Under the pieces are notes generated by a model, which worked only from the letters and a program-made list of their open reading frames with translations, was not told the DNA's origin and did no database searches. This document shows positions 42,331 through 50,712 of a stretch of 64,000 nt of DNA, piece by piece. A program made the position numbers and the translations under genes. Source of the DNA: Bacillus infantis NRRL B-14911 (GTDB taxonomy: Bacteria; Bacillota; Bacilli; Bacillales; Cytobacillaceae); the NCBI RefSeq assembly GCF_000473245.1, contig NC_022524.1, positions 1,140,501 through 1,204,500 on the forward strand, written 5' to 3'. How positions within the stretch are numbered: the stretch's first letter is position 1; each line of letters starts with the position of its first letter.

Positions 42331-42625
42331 ATTTGTTCCAGGTATGGAAGTGAAAGAATTGAAAGGATTCGTCAGGGGAAGCACAGTCCAGTCCAAGCAT
42401 ATCGGAAAGGATATTCTGGCAGGGTTCAAAACCATTGTCGGAGGAGAAATCAAAGAGTATACAGAAATGATGGATGAAGCAAGGCAGCTGGCAATCGGGA
42501 GGATGGTGGAAGATGCCAGGAAAAAAGGGGCGAATGCTGTGATCTGCATGCGCCTGGAGTCTTCTGCTGTTATGCAGAATGCTTCAGAAATCATTGCCTA
42601 TGGAACAGCTGTTGTGGCAGAGTAA
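42311..42625 (+). CDS. UPF0145/YbjQ-family protein
   Basis: A 104-residue pentameric-type YbjQ protein, beginning IIVTTEFVPGMEVKELKGFVRGS and with the conserved GGEIKEYTEMMDEARQLAIGRM and GANAVICMRLE segments. The family has been called a heavy-metal-binding domain, without firm proof. The frame opens upstream, but the ATG at 42311 lies nine bases after GGAGG. It is the fifth gene of the sigY operon, where B. subtilis has the yxlF-yxlG ABC transporter; no such transporter genes are seen here. Confidence 0.85.
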   Translation: MIIVTTEFVPGMEVKELKGFVRGSTVQSKHIGKDILAGFKTIVGGEIKEYTEMMDEARQLAIGRMVEDARKKGANAVICMRLESSAVMQNASEIIAYGTAVVAE

Positions 42626-42655
42626 TAAAGTTCAGAAAAATAACAAAAATGCCAA

Positions 42656-42684
42656 TTGACTTTTAATAAGACAGATGATAATCT
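42656..42684 (+). promoter_or_regulatory. Putative promoter of the bmr leader
   Basis: TTGACT at 42656-42661 is followed at 15-17 bp by GATAAT/TAATCT (42677-42684), about 35 bases before the leader ORF. Confidence 0.55.
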
Positions 42685-42721
42685 TACAAAGTGGAAAAAT
42701 TTGAAAAGGGGGCGCATGATC

Positions 42722-42796
42722 ATGATTGTACGAAATGATGCTATTTTAATAACTGAATATATGCCGGCCTGTCCTTTCCCTAACTTTTCCCAGTAA
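42722..42796 (+). CDS. Leader peptide upstream of bmrCD (BmrB-like attenuator ORF)
   Basis: A 24-codon frame, MIVRNDAILITEYMP then ACPFPNFSQ, with AAAGGGGG about ten bases ahead and a promoter-like sequence just upstream. It is followed by two tandem terminators and then bmrC. In B. subtilis, bmrCD expression is controlled by ribosome-mediated attenuation on the leader ORF bmrB; this peptide is shorter but holds the same position. Codons 15-17 carry GCCTGT (42767-42772), complementary to ACAGGC in the first terminator's left arm. An additional ATG at 42716 is in frame. Confidence 0.65.
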   Translation: MIVRNDAILITEYMPACPFPNFSQ

Positions 42797-42819
42797 TCAT
42801 TCATTTTATTATTGATTCA

Positions 42820-42860
42820 GCACAGGCAGCTTTTTGCGCAGCCTGTGCTTTTGTCTTTTT
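42820..42860 (+). terminator. First attenuator terminator before bmrC
   Basis: GCACAGGC pairs with GCCTGTGC across a 13-base loop, followed by TTTTGTCTTTTTT. It lies 24 bases after the leader ORF stop. Confidence 0.85.
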
Positions 42861-42864
42861 TCGG

Positions 42865-42897
42865 GACATATCGCCATGACGCGGTATGTCTTTTTTT
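42865..42897 (+). terminator. Second attenuator terminator before bmrC
   Basis: GACATATCGC pairs with GCGGTATGTC (one G-T pair) around CATGAC, followed by seven T. Confidence 0.85.
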
Positions 42898-42974
42898 GTT
42901 TTTGTCTTTATATGATGGGAATACCAGGCATCAGCCTGTTTTCTATATAACTTTTAAAAAGGAGGAAGTTGGTT

Positions 42975-43034
42975 ATGCTGTTTTATCAACAAGAAAGGAT
43001 TGCTATTTCGCCTGGAGATCTCGAGGGAGGCTAG
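42975..43034 (+). CDS. Possible 19-codon upstream ORF before bmrC
   Basis: MLFYQQERIAISPGDLEGG and stop, with a full AAAAGGAGG Shine-Dalgarno nine bases upstream of the ATG. It sits after both terminators and 33 bases before bmrC. The strong ribosome site suggests that it is translated; it may keep ribosomes on the leader or be the remnant of a longer leader gene. I do not recognise the peptide. Confidence 0.45.
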   Translation: MLFYQQERIAISPGDLEGG

Positions 43035-43067
43035 CAGAGCGGCTGTTAATAGAAAGGGGAGGAATGA

Positions 43068-44825
43068 ATGTTTTCGATTTTGAAGAAATTGAGCTGGTTT
43101 TTTAAGGAACAATGGAAAAGATATACGGTTGCCATTATCCTGCTTGCGATTGTGGGGGTTCTGGATGTGATGCCGCCAAGGCTCGTCGGGCAGGCAATCG
43201 ATGACATCCATCTGGGATCGCTCGACAGCGGCAAGATCCTTCAGTATTTGCTGCTGCTCGGGGTGATTACAGTAGTGTCTTATGGGATCACGTATGTGTG
43301 GATGTATCAGCTTTTCGGAGGGGCTTTTCTTGTTGAGAGAAAGCTGAGGAGCAGATTTATGAACCATCTGCTGAAGATGACCCCGTCATTTTTTGAGAAG
43401 AACAGGACCGGGGACCTGATGGCGCGGGCGACAAATGATTTAAAGGCTATATCTGTAACGGCCGGATTCGGGATTCTCACGCTTGTTGACAGCAGCATCT
43501 TCATGCTGACGATCCTCTTGACTATGGGATTCCTGGTCAGCTGGAAGCTGACAATCGCAGCAGTCCTGCCGCTGCCGCTTATGGCTTTATTAATGAAAAT
43601 ATACGGAAAAAGAATCCATGTCCGTTTCATGGAGGCCCAGGATGCTTTCGGGAACCTGAATGACAAAGTCCTTGAATCAGTATCCGGTGTCCGGGTCATC
43701 CGCGCATATGTGCAGGAGCGTGCAGATGAAGACCGGTTCCACGATATGACAGAGGATGTCTATGAAAAAAATATCAAGGTCGCCAGGATTGATTCCCTTT
43801 TTGATCCAACGATTAAAATCATCGTCGGCCTCAGTTATCTGATCGGGCTTGGCTATGGAGCCAACCTGGTCTTCAATCAGGCGATCACACTAGGAGATCT
43901 TGTCGCTTTCAATGTGTATCTTGGAATGCTGATCTGGCCAATGTTTGCAATCGGCGAGCTGATCAATATCATGCAAAGGGGCAATGCCTCCCTTGACCGG
44001 GTCCAGGAAACGCTCTCCTACGAGGAGGATGTAAAGGATCCCGGCAAGCCTGCCGATGCCGAGAGACCGGAGAATATTGTTTTCGATGATGTTACTTTCA
44101 GGTATCCGTCGAGCAGCACTGATAATCTGAAGAGCATCAAGGTTAGGCTGGATAGGGGCCAGACTTTAGGGATAGTCGGCAAAACGGGCAGCGGAAAGAC
44201 GACCTTCATCAAGCAGCTGCTCAGGGAATATCCCGCCGGAACAGGAACCCTGGCCGTTGCTGGAATCCCGATCAGGGAACAGTCACTGCAAAATACAAGG
44301 AGCTGGATTGGCTATGTGCCTCAGGATCATGTTCTTTTTTCCCGTTCGGTTAGGGAGAATATCCTGTTCGGAAACGAAAAGGCAGATGAAAGTGATCTGC
44401 AGAAGGCCATTGACCTGTCAGCCTTCCGCAAGGATCTTGAAATGCTTCCTGAAGGTCTGGAGACCCTTGTTGGTGAAAAGGGGGTTGCCCTATCAGGAGG
44501 ACAGAAGCAGAGGATCTCGATTGCCAGGGCGCTGATCAAGGATCCTGAAATACTGATACTGGATGACTCACTTTCGGCTGTTGACGCGAAAACAGAGAAA
44601 AAGATTATCGGCAATATCCGCTCAGAAAGGGAAGGAAAAACCACCATCATTACCACACACCGCATGACGGCGGTCCAGCATGCGGACCATATTATAGTCC
44701 TGGACAATGGCGTGATAGCCGAGGAAGGGACACATCGAGAGCTGATGAAAGGGTCAGGCTGGTATAAAGAGCAGTATATCAGACAGCAGGCCCAGGCAGC
44801 TGCAGAAGAGGAGGTGCTGTCATGA
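43068..44825 (+). CDS. bmrC: Heterodimeric multidrug ABC exporter subunit BmrC
   Basis: A 585-residue half-transporter with six transmembrane helices in residues 1-310 and a nucleotide-binding domain: Walker A GKTGSGKTT (about 371-379), signature LSGGQKQR (about 475), Walker B ILILDDS. The catalytic Glu after Walker B is Asp (D500), the mark of the degenerate site in BmrCD-type heterodimers. Length equals that of B. subtilis BmrC (YheI). The ATG at 43068 has GGGGAGG upstream. bmrD starts within its last codons (ATGA overlap). The pair exports drugs; its transcription is probably controlled by the leader upstream. Confidence 0.93.
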   Translation: MFSILKKLSWFFKEQWKRYTVAIILLAIVGVLDVMPPRLVGQAIDDIHLGSLDSGKILQYLLLLGVITVVSYGITYVWMYQLFGGAFLVERKLRSRFMNHLLKMTPSFFEKNRTGDLMARATNDLKAISVTAGFGILTLVDSSIFMLTILLTMGFLVSWKLTIAAVLPLPLMALLMKIYGKRIHVRFMEAQDAFGNLNDKVLESVSGVRVIRAYVQERADEDRFHDMTEDVYEKNIKVARIDSLFDPTIKIIVGLSYLIGLGYGANLVFNQAITLGDLVAFNVYLGMLIWPMFAIGELINIMQRGNASLDRVQETLSYEEDVKDPGKPADAERPENIVFDDVTFRYPSSSTDNLKSIKVRLDRGQTLGIVGKTGSGKTTFIKQLLREYPAGTGTLAVAGIPIREQSLQNTRSWIGYVPQDHVLFSRSVRENILFGNEKADESDLQKAIDLSAFRKDLEMLPEGLETLVGEKGVALSGGQKQRISIARALIKDPEILILDDSLSAVDAKTEKKIIGNIRSEREGKTTIITTHRMTAVQHADHIIVLDNGVIAEEGTHRELMKGSGWYKEQYIRQQAQAAAEEEVLS

Positions 44826-46831
44826 AAACAGGAAAACGCCTTTTTTCATATGCGCTTATTTATAAAAAGATCATTCTGGCCGCGCTTGCCATGCTTACTG
44901 TCGCCGTTGCCGCAGACCTTGCGGGTCCGTTCATTGCCAAGAGGCTGATTGACCAGCATATACTCGGGATTGAATCCGTCTGGTATCAGACAGGAGAAAA
45001 CGATGATTCTGTTTCATATAAAGGCCATTATTATACAAGAGAGCAGTATATGGATGAAGGCTCTCCCATGATCGGTCAGGCCCGCATCCTCCAGGCTGGA
45101 AAAGATTTTATCTTTGTGGAGGGCGACATACAATTTGATGGAGAACGAAGCTTTCAGGATGGTCTGCTGACCATCTCAAAAGGAGAAGAAAAAGAGGTGT
45201 ATGAAGGTTCGAGGCTCCAGGGGGAAGAGCTGATGGGTTTTTATAAACCTGAAATCCCGCGCATCATCAGGCTTCTCTCCTTTTACTTCGGATTGATTGT
45301 CATTGCTGCCATTTTCCAGTATGGACAAAGATACTATCTGCAAAAGTCTGCTAACCGGATCATCCAGAAAATGCGGAAGGATGTTTTCGGGCAGATTCAG
45401 AAACTGCCTGTCCAATATTTTGACAATCTCCCGGCAGGAAAGGTAGTTGCCAGGATTACGAATGATACGGAAGCGATCCGCGAGCTTTACGTGACCGTGC
45501 TTTCAACCTTCTTTACAAGCTTCATCTATATTGCCGGCATCTACACCGCGCTCTTTATATTAAATGCCAAGCTGGCAGCAATCTGCCTGATTCTTCTGCC
45601 GATCCTGTACATTTGGATGATTGTCTATAGAAAGTACGCATCCAAATATAATAAGGTCATCAGGACCAGAGTGAGCGATATCAATGGAATGGTTAACGAG
45701 TCAATACAGGGGATGAACATCATCCAGGCCTTCGGGCGCGAGGGAGACACAAGGAAAGATTTCGAAAAGCTGAACACAGAGCATTTTACCTATCAGAACA
45801 AACTGCTCAACTTAAACTCATTAACCTCCCATAATCTAGTCGGTGTACTCCGAAATATCGTCTTCGTTGCGTTTATCTGGTATTTCGGGGGTGAGTCCCT
45901 TAATGCATCTGCAGTCATTTCACTTGGAATGCTCTATGCCTTTGTTGACTATATCAACCGTCTGTTCCAGCCTGTGCAGGGAATTGTCAACCAGCTTGCC
46001 AATCTGGAGCAGGCACTGGTGGCAGGTGAGCGGGTATTTGAACTCCTCGATGAGGAAGGAATCGAAGTGGATGACAGCAAGGTTCCGCGCTATAAAGGAA
46101 ATGTAGAATTTAATGGGGTCCATTTTGGCTATAAGGAAAGCGAATATGTCCTCAAGGACATTACCTTCAAAGCTTCCCACGGTGAAACCGTTGCTCTTGT
46201 CGGGCATACCGGCTCAGGCAAAAGCTCCATCATGAATCTGCTGTTCCGTTTCTACGATTGCCAGAAAGGGAGCATCACTATTGATGGAAAGGACATCACC
46301 GGCATGTCGCGGCAGAATCTCAGGAAGCATATGGGGATTGTCCTCCAGGATCCTTTCCTGTTCACCGGGACGATAGCAGAGAATGTGAGCCTCAATGACC
46401 CGGCTGTCACAAGGGAGAATGTCGAAAAAGCCTTAAGGGATGTAGGTGCTGACAAAGTACTGGAAAATCTCGAAAAAGGATTTGATGAACCGGTCATTGA
46501 AAAAGGAAGCACTCTCTCAAGCGGGCAGAGGCAGCTCATTTCATTCGCAAGGGCGCTGGCTTTTGATCCGGCCATCCTGATTCTTGACGAAGCAACATCA
46601 AGCATCGATACCGAAACAGAGACAGTGATCCAGAATGCGATGGAGGTGCTGAAAGAGGGCAGGACGACCTTTATTATTGCCCACCGCCTTTCCACCATCC
46701 GCAATGCTGACCAAATTCTTGTCCTCGACCGGGGACGAATCGCCGAAAAAGGCAACCATGAGGAGCTTATGAAGCTGAAGGGGAAATATTATCAGATGTA
46801 CCAGCTTCAGCAGGGATCCATGGCCGGCTGA
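44822..46831 (+). CDS. bmrD: Heterodimeric multidrug ABC exporter subunit BmrD
   Basis: A 669-residue half-transporter. An insert of about 90 residues between helices 1 and 2 (residues about 50-140, with SVSYKGHYYTREQYMDEG and later FVEGDIQFDGE) forms the extracellular cap seen in BmrD. The nucleotide-binding domain has Walker A GHTGSGKSS, a non-canonical signature LSSGQRQL, and an intact Walker B LILDEATSSID with catalytic Glu E590. Thus BmrD supplies the active catalytic Glu and BmrC the degenerate one. It overlaps bmrC by four bases and ends at a strong terminator. Confidence 0.93.
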   Translation: MKTGKRLFSYALIYKKIILAALAMLTVAVAADLAGPFIAKRLIDQHILGIESVWYQTGENDDSVSYKGHYYTREQYMDEGSPMIGQARILQAGKDFIFVEGDIQFDGERSFQDGLLTISKGEEKEVYEGSRLQGEELMGFYKPEIPRIIRLLSFYFGLIVIAAIFQYGQRYYLQKSANRIIQKMRKDVFGQIQKLPVQYFDNLPAGKVVARITNDTEAIRELYVTVLSTFFTSFIYIAGIYTALFILNAKLAAICLILLPILYIWMIVYRKYASKYNKVIRTRVSDINGMVNESIQGMNIIQAFGREGDTRKDFEKLNTEHFTYQNKLLNLNSLTSHNLVGVLRNIVFVAFIWYFGGESLNASAVISLGMLYAFVDYINRLFQPVQGIVNQLANLEQALVAGERVFELLDEEGIEVDDSKVPRYKGNVEFNGVHFGYKESEYVLKDITFKASHGETVALVGHTGSGKSSIMNLLFRFYDCQKGSITIDGKDITGMSRQNLRKHMGIVLQDPFLFTGTIAENVSLNDPAVTRENVEKALRDVGADKVLENLEKGFDEPVIEKGSTLSSGQRQLISFARALAFDPAILILDEATSSIDTETETVIQNAMEVLKEGRTTFIIAHRLSTIRNADQILVLDRGRIAEKGNHEELMKLKGKYYQMYQLQQGSMAG

Positions 46832-46863
46832 CAGAAAAGCACCCTTAATTGGGTGCTTTTCTG
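46832..46863 (+). terminator. Terminator of bmrCD
   Basis: CAGAAAAGCACCC and GGGTGCTTTTCTG form a 13-bp stem right after the bmrD stop. Confidence 0.88.
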
Positions 46864-47034
46864 GTTGGCCAGGCCTGGGCAGAGTTACCCTGAAGCCATT
46901 CCAGCCCGCGTTCACCGATTATTCACCTTTATGCCACAAAATCGTGCAGGCAGCTTTTAAGCAGCATGGCAGAAATATGATAATTTTTAAGTAGGGGATA
47001 TATCTGGCCATCCGGCAGGAATGGAGGGGAAATC

Positions 47035-47118
47035 ATGGAGGTTTTCGCGGTTACTCTCAGCATAGCAAGCATCATGGTCATCGGCTATTTTATCGGCTGT
47101 GCGCTTGTCCACAATTGA
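47035..47118 (+). CDS. Small single-pass membrane protein, 27 residues
   Basis: MEVFAVTLSIASIMVIGYF then IGCALVHN: one hydrophobic helix with short polar ends. GGAGGGG lies about seven bases before the ATG and a terminator hairpin follows ten bases after the stop, so it has the layout of a complete small gene. The function is unknown; the position after bmrCD matches the region of small yhe genes in B. subtilis. Confidence 0.6.
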   Translation: MEVFAVTLSIASIMVIGYFIGCALVHN

Positions 47119-47127
47119 GATACGGTT

Positions 47128-47155
47128 AAAGCCGGTCCTCAAACAGGCCGGCTTT
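47128..47155 (+). terminator. Terminator after the 27-residue gene
   Basis: AAAGCCGG and CCGGCTTT arms with a 12-base loop. Confidence 0.75.
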
Positions 47156-47256
47156 ATGCTTTCCGGAATTCAAATTACTGGAACTGCCAAAATTTTAACA
47201 TTAAAATGAAGAAATAAGGGAAAAGGCTATAAGGATGAATACAGGAGGGATAAAGT

Positions 47257-48636
47257 ATGTCAGATTTCAGGATTGAAAAAGATACCCTTGGCGAGGTAAG
47301 AGTGCCGAGTGATAAGTATTGGGGCGCACAGACGCAGAGGAGCAAGGACAATTTCAAAATCGGCACCGAAAAAATGCCTCTTGAGATGATCTATGCCTTT
47401 GCCCATTTAAAGCAGGCGGCAGCCAAAGCGAATCATAAGCTTGGAAAACTTTCAGATGATAAGAAGGAAGCAATTGCGGCTGCGTGCACGGAAATATTGG
47501 ATGGGAAGCTGGATGGGCACTTCCCTCTGGCTGTCTGGCAGACGGGGAGCGGCACCCAGTCCAATATGAATGTGAATGAAGTCGTTGCAAGAAGAGCGAA
47601 TGAGATGCTCTCGGAAAAAGGCTCAGAGGAAAAGGTGCATCCAAATGATGATGTAAATATGTCCCAAAGCTCAAATGATACATTTCCGACGGCCATGCAT
47701 ATCGCAGCTGTCATCGAGCTGACAGAAAGGCTGCTTCCTTCACTGAACGAGCTGAAGAAGACAATTAAAATCAAGGAAGAATCCTTCAAGGGGATCGTCA
47801 AAATCGGCAGAACACATCTCCAGGACGCCACGCCATTGACACTGGGCCAGGAAATCAGCGGCTGGAGGGCCATGCTTGAGAAAAATGAAAAAATGCTGAT
47901 AGATGCTATCAAATATCTGGATGATCTGGCGATCGGCGGAACAGCGGTTGGCACAGGCATCAATGCCCATCCGGACTTTGGGCCGATTACGGCAGAGTGG
48001 ATATCCGAACAGACTGGCCATCCTTTCCGTTCGGCGGATAATAAATTCCACGCCCTGACAAGCCATGACGAGATCGTCCATGTGCATGGCAGTCTCAAAG
48101 CGCTCGCTGCCGATCTGATGAAGATCGCCAATGATGTACGCTGGCTTTCCAGCGGGCCGCGCAGCGGGATCGGCGAGCTTTCCATTCCTGCTAATGAACC
48201 GGGAAGCTCCATCATGCCAGGCAAAGTGAACCCGACGCAAAGTGAAGCCTTGACCATGGTCGTGACACAGGTATTCGGCAATGATGCAGCAATCGGGTTT
48301 GCTGCAAGCCAGGGGAATTTCGAGTTGAATGTCTTCAAGCCGGTCATTATTTACAACTTCCTGCAAAGCATCAGGCTTCTTGCAGACAGCATGCAGTCTT
48401 TCAATGAAAAATGCCTTGTTGGCCTTGAAGCGAATGAGGAAGTCATCAAAGGGCATGTAGATAGATCACTTATGCTTGTCACTGCCTTGAATCCTCATAT
48501 CGGCTATGAAAAGGCCGCAGAGATTGCGAAGCTTGCCTTTAATGAAAATTCCACGCTGAAAGAGGCGGCGCTGAAAACCGGCCATGTAACAGAGGAAGAA
48601 TATGATCAGTGGGTTGACCCGGATAAAATGATTTAA
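47257..48636 (+). CDS. fumC: Class II fumarate hydratase
   Basis: A 459-residue fumarase that converts fumarate and L-malate in the citric acid cycle (named citG in B. subtilis). Landmarks: [11 protein letters not shown] region, [18 protein letters not shown], and the superfamily signature [11 protein letters not shown] near residue 317-327, containing the catalytic Ser loop; [13 protein letters not shown] near 139 binds substrate. The ATG at 47257 follows AGGAGGG. It is monocistronic, with a hairpin downstream. Confidence 0.95.
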   Translation: MSDFRIEKDTLGEVRVPSDKYWGAQTQRSKDNFKIGTEKMPLEMIYAFAHLKQAAAKANHKLGKLSDDKKEAIAAACTEILDGKLDGHFPLAVWQTGSGTQSNMNVNEVVARRANEMLSEKGSEEKVHPNDDVNMSQSSNDTFPTAMHIAAVIELTERLLPSLNELKKTIKIKEESFKGIVKIGRTHLQDATPLTLGQEISGWRAMLEKNEKMLIDAIKYLDDLAIGGTAVGTGINAHPDFGPITAEWISEQTGHPFRSADNKFHALTSHDEIVHVHGSLKALAADLMKIANDVRWLSSGPRSGIGELSIPANEPGSSIMPGKVNPTQSEALTMVVTQVFGNDAAIGFAASQGNFELNVFKPVIIYNFLQSIRLLADSMQSFNEKCLVGLEANEEVIKGHVDRSLMLVTALNPHIGYEKAAEIAKLAFNENSTLKEAALKTGHVTEEEYDQWVDPDKMI

Positions 48637-48650
48637 TAGCAGCACAAGAG

Positions 48651-48678
48651 AAAGGACACCATAAGTTTGGTGTCCTTT
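48651..48678 (+). terminator. Hairpin after fumC
   Basis: AAAGGACACC and GGTGTCCTTT arms, 10 bp; the T tail is poor. Confidence 0.7.
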
Positions 48679-48711
48679 CAGCCATTATCTATTCAATTGT
48701 TTTAGCTTAGA

Positions 48712-48915
48712 TTAAAATTGAGATCCGCCAAGCTGCTGTTCAGCCATTTGAACAAGACGCTTAGTGATTTCTCCACCAACAGATCCGTTAGCGCGGGCAG
48801 TTGTTTCTGCACCAAGGTTTACTCCGAATTCGTTAGCGATTTCGTATTTCATTTGGTCTAGAGCTTGTGATACGCCTGGTACTAAAAGCTGGTTTGAAGA
48901 ATTGTTGTTTGCCAT
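48712..48915 (-). CDS. Small acid-soluble spore protein, alpha/beta type
   Basis: A 67-residue alpha/beta-type SASP that coats and protects spore DNA in the forespore. The conserved block with the GPR protease site runs from [20 protein letters not shown] to [16 protein letters not shown]. The ATG at 48915 follows GGAGAG by about eight bases; the upstream frame extension lacks such a site. A near-identical paralogue lies at 60.8 kb. Expression by sigma-G is expected from the family; I could not pick out a convincing promoter here. Confidence 0.95.
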   Translation of the reverse strand: MANNNSSNQLLVPGVSQALDQMKYEIANEFGVNLGAETTARANGSVGGEITKRLVQMAEQQLGGSQF

Positions 48916-49203
48916 GATGAGCACTCTCCTTCGAATAATTTTTTGGTTGGACTATTTTGGACTTGAACCAAACGGAGCACCATGCATAGTCCGCAGTGGG
49001 AAGGGAAGCTGTGCCTGCCGGCTGTTTGCTGTTTGTACTCTCTATTATGGTTGATTCCTGCCTGTTTATTCGGCAGGAAATGATGCAATTATTTCCTTTT
49101 TTGAATGGTTTCTTATGACTCTGAAAAGGCTATTCTACATACATAGCGGAAAAGGATGCAGACTAATGATATTAGACTGATGGAATAGGAAGGAGGAGCA
49201 GCC

Positions 49204-49461
49204 ATGTCAGTATGCCCGGCATGCAACGGGCTTGAAAATATCAGCAAAAGCTGCCCGAAATGCGGTAACGGAATGGAAGACAGCGGGAAAATCATGGATT
49301 TTTATGATGATTACAGCGCCTATATGCCAGCTGACCAGTTGAAACTCGAGGATGGGTATCCTGATGATTATAAAAATAAAGAATGCCCCCATCTGCTTTC
49401 ATGTCCGCACTGCGGAGACGATGAGGTGGCATTTGTGAAAGAAAAAGAAAACTCCGTCTGA
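49204..49461 (+). CDS. Small Cys-rich zinc-ribbon-like protein
   Basis: An 85-residue protein with CPAC (residues 4-7) and CPKC (17-20) pairs at the N-terminus, and a further CPH...CPHC set at about 62-71, spacing typical of zinc ribbons. The middle is acidic (FYDDYSAYMPADQ). I do not recognise the family. The ATG at 49204 follows AAGGAGGAG. The terminator directly after is shared with msmX. A role in protein or nucleic acid binding is possible but unproven. Confidence 0.75.
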   Translation: MSVCPACNGLENISKSCPKCGNGMEDSGKIMDFYDDYSAYMPADQLKLEDGYPDDYKNKECPHLLSCPHCGDDEVAFVKEKENSV

Positions 49462-49478
49462 TTAGACGGAGTTTTTTT
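49448..49478. terminator. Bidirectional terminator
   Basis: AAACTCCGTCT and AGACGGAGTTT arms with a GATT loop between the convergent zinc-ribbon gene and msmX. Confidence 0.88.
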
Positions 49479-49481
49479 CTA

Positions 49482-50591
49482 TTATTCATTCTTTGAGCGG
49501 ATGCGGTCTTCTGTTTCAGCATCGAAGAAGTGGGCTTTATTCATGTCGAACGCCAGGTCCACCTGCTGTCCAGGCATGATGTCTGTCCGTGAATCAACAC
49601 GGGCGACAAAGTCCTGGCCATTGATGCTGGAGTAAATCATGGTTTCTGCACCAGTAAGCTCGGATACATCGATTTTGGCAGAGATTTTGGATCCCTGGGA
49701 AGCATCGATGAATACAGGCTCATCGTGGATATCCTCAGGACGGATTCCGAAAATGATGTCTTTGCCGACATATCCCTGGTCGCGGAGAACTTTCATTTTT
49801 CCTTCTGGAACGGCTACAGATGTATCACCGAGGACCAGCTTTCCATCCTGGAGCTTGCCGTTGAAGAAGTTCATGGCAGGAGATCCGATGAATCCGCCGA
49901 CAAATACATTTTCAGGTTTTTCGTAAACTTCTTTTGGAGCTCCAACCTGCTGGATGACTCCGTCTTTCATGACCACAAGGCGTGTAGCCATTGTCATGGC
50001 TTCTGTCTGGTCATGTGTTACATAAATCGTTGTCGTCTGCAGGCGCTGGTGAAGCTTGGCAATTTCCGCACGCATCTGAACGCGGAGCTTGGCATCCAGG
50101 TTGGAAAGCGGCTCATCCATCAGGAAGACTTTGGCATCGCGGACGATGGCGCGGCCAAGTGCAACACGCTGGCGCTGACCGCCGGACAATGCTTTTGGCT
50201 TACGGTCCAGATAAGGCTCAAGTCCAAGGATCTTGGCAGCTTCGTTTACACGGCGGGCAATTTCATCTTTTGGAAATTTGCGGAGCTTCAGTCCAAAAGC
50301 CATATTATCATAAACCGTCATATGCGGGTAAAGGGCATAGTTCTGGAAAACCATCGCGATATCGCGGTCTTTTGGAGGCACATCATTGACGCGTTTGCCG
50401 TCAATTGAGAAATCCCCCTGTGAAATTTCTTCAAGTCCTGCAATCATTCGCAGTGTTGTCGATTTACCGCAGCCTGAAGGGCCGACAAAAACGATGAATT
50501 CCTTGTCCTGGATATGAAGATTGAAGTTATCCACTGCTGTCACTTTGTTATCATAAATTTTATATATATTATCCAGTTTTAATTCTGCCAT
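49482..50591 (-). CDS. msmX: Multiple-sugar ABC transporter ATPase MsmX
   Basis: A 369-residue ATPase of the MalK/UgpC/MsmX group: Walker A GPSGCGKST (37-45), signature LSGGQRQR (about 134-141), Walker B VFLMDEPLSNLDAKLR, switch His in VTHDQTEA, and a C-terminal TOBE region (about 240-365) with FGIRPEDI. No permease or solute-binding gene is adjacent; only yxkF lies upstream. This solitary state is typical of MsmX, which energises several sugar importers in B. subtilis. The ATG at 50591 follows GGGGAGGAA. Confidence 0.92.
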   Translation of the reverse strand: MAELKLDNIYKIYDNKVTAVDNFNLHIQDKEFIVFVGPSGCGKSTTLRMIAGLEEISQGDFSIDGKRVNDVPPKDRDIAMVFQNYALYPHMTVYDNMAFGLKLRKFPKDEIARRVNEAAKILGLEPYLDRKPKALSGGQRQRVALGRAIVRDAKVFLMDEPLSNLDAKLRVQMRAEIAKLHQRLQTTTIYVTHDQTEAMTMATRLVVMKDGVIQQVGAPKEVYEKPENVFVGGFIGSPAMNFFNGKLQDGKLVLGDTSVAVPEGKMKVLRDQGYVGKDIIFGIRPEDIHDEPVFIDASQGSKISAKIDVSELTGAETMIYSSINGQDFVARVDSRTDIMPGQQVDLAFDMNKAHFFDAETEDRIRSKNE

Positions 50592-50712
50592 CCTAATTCC
50601 TCCCCGGTTGTTTTCCTTCTGCTTCTAATAATAAAGGAAATTTCAGAAATCAGCATTAGGAGGTGTGCACAAAAGATGGGCAGGCTTTTTAGTCACATTG
50701 TACAGTCCGGTC

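Noticed and set aside
42812-43105. 97-codon frame on the + strand across the bmr leader.
   Set aside because: It runs through two terminator hairpins and overlaps bmrC out of frame.
47433-48456. Long frames antisense to fumC (up to 304 codons).
   Set aside because: Shadow frames of a strongly conserved gene; no recognisable domain or ribosome site.
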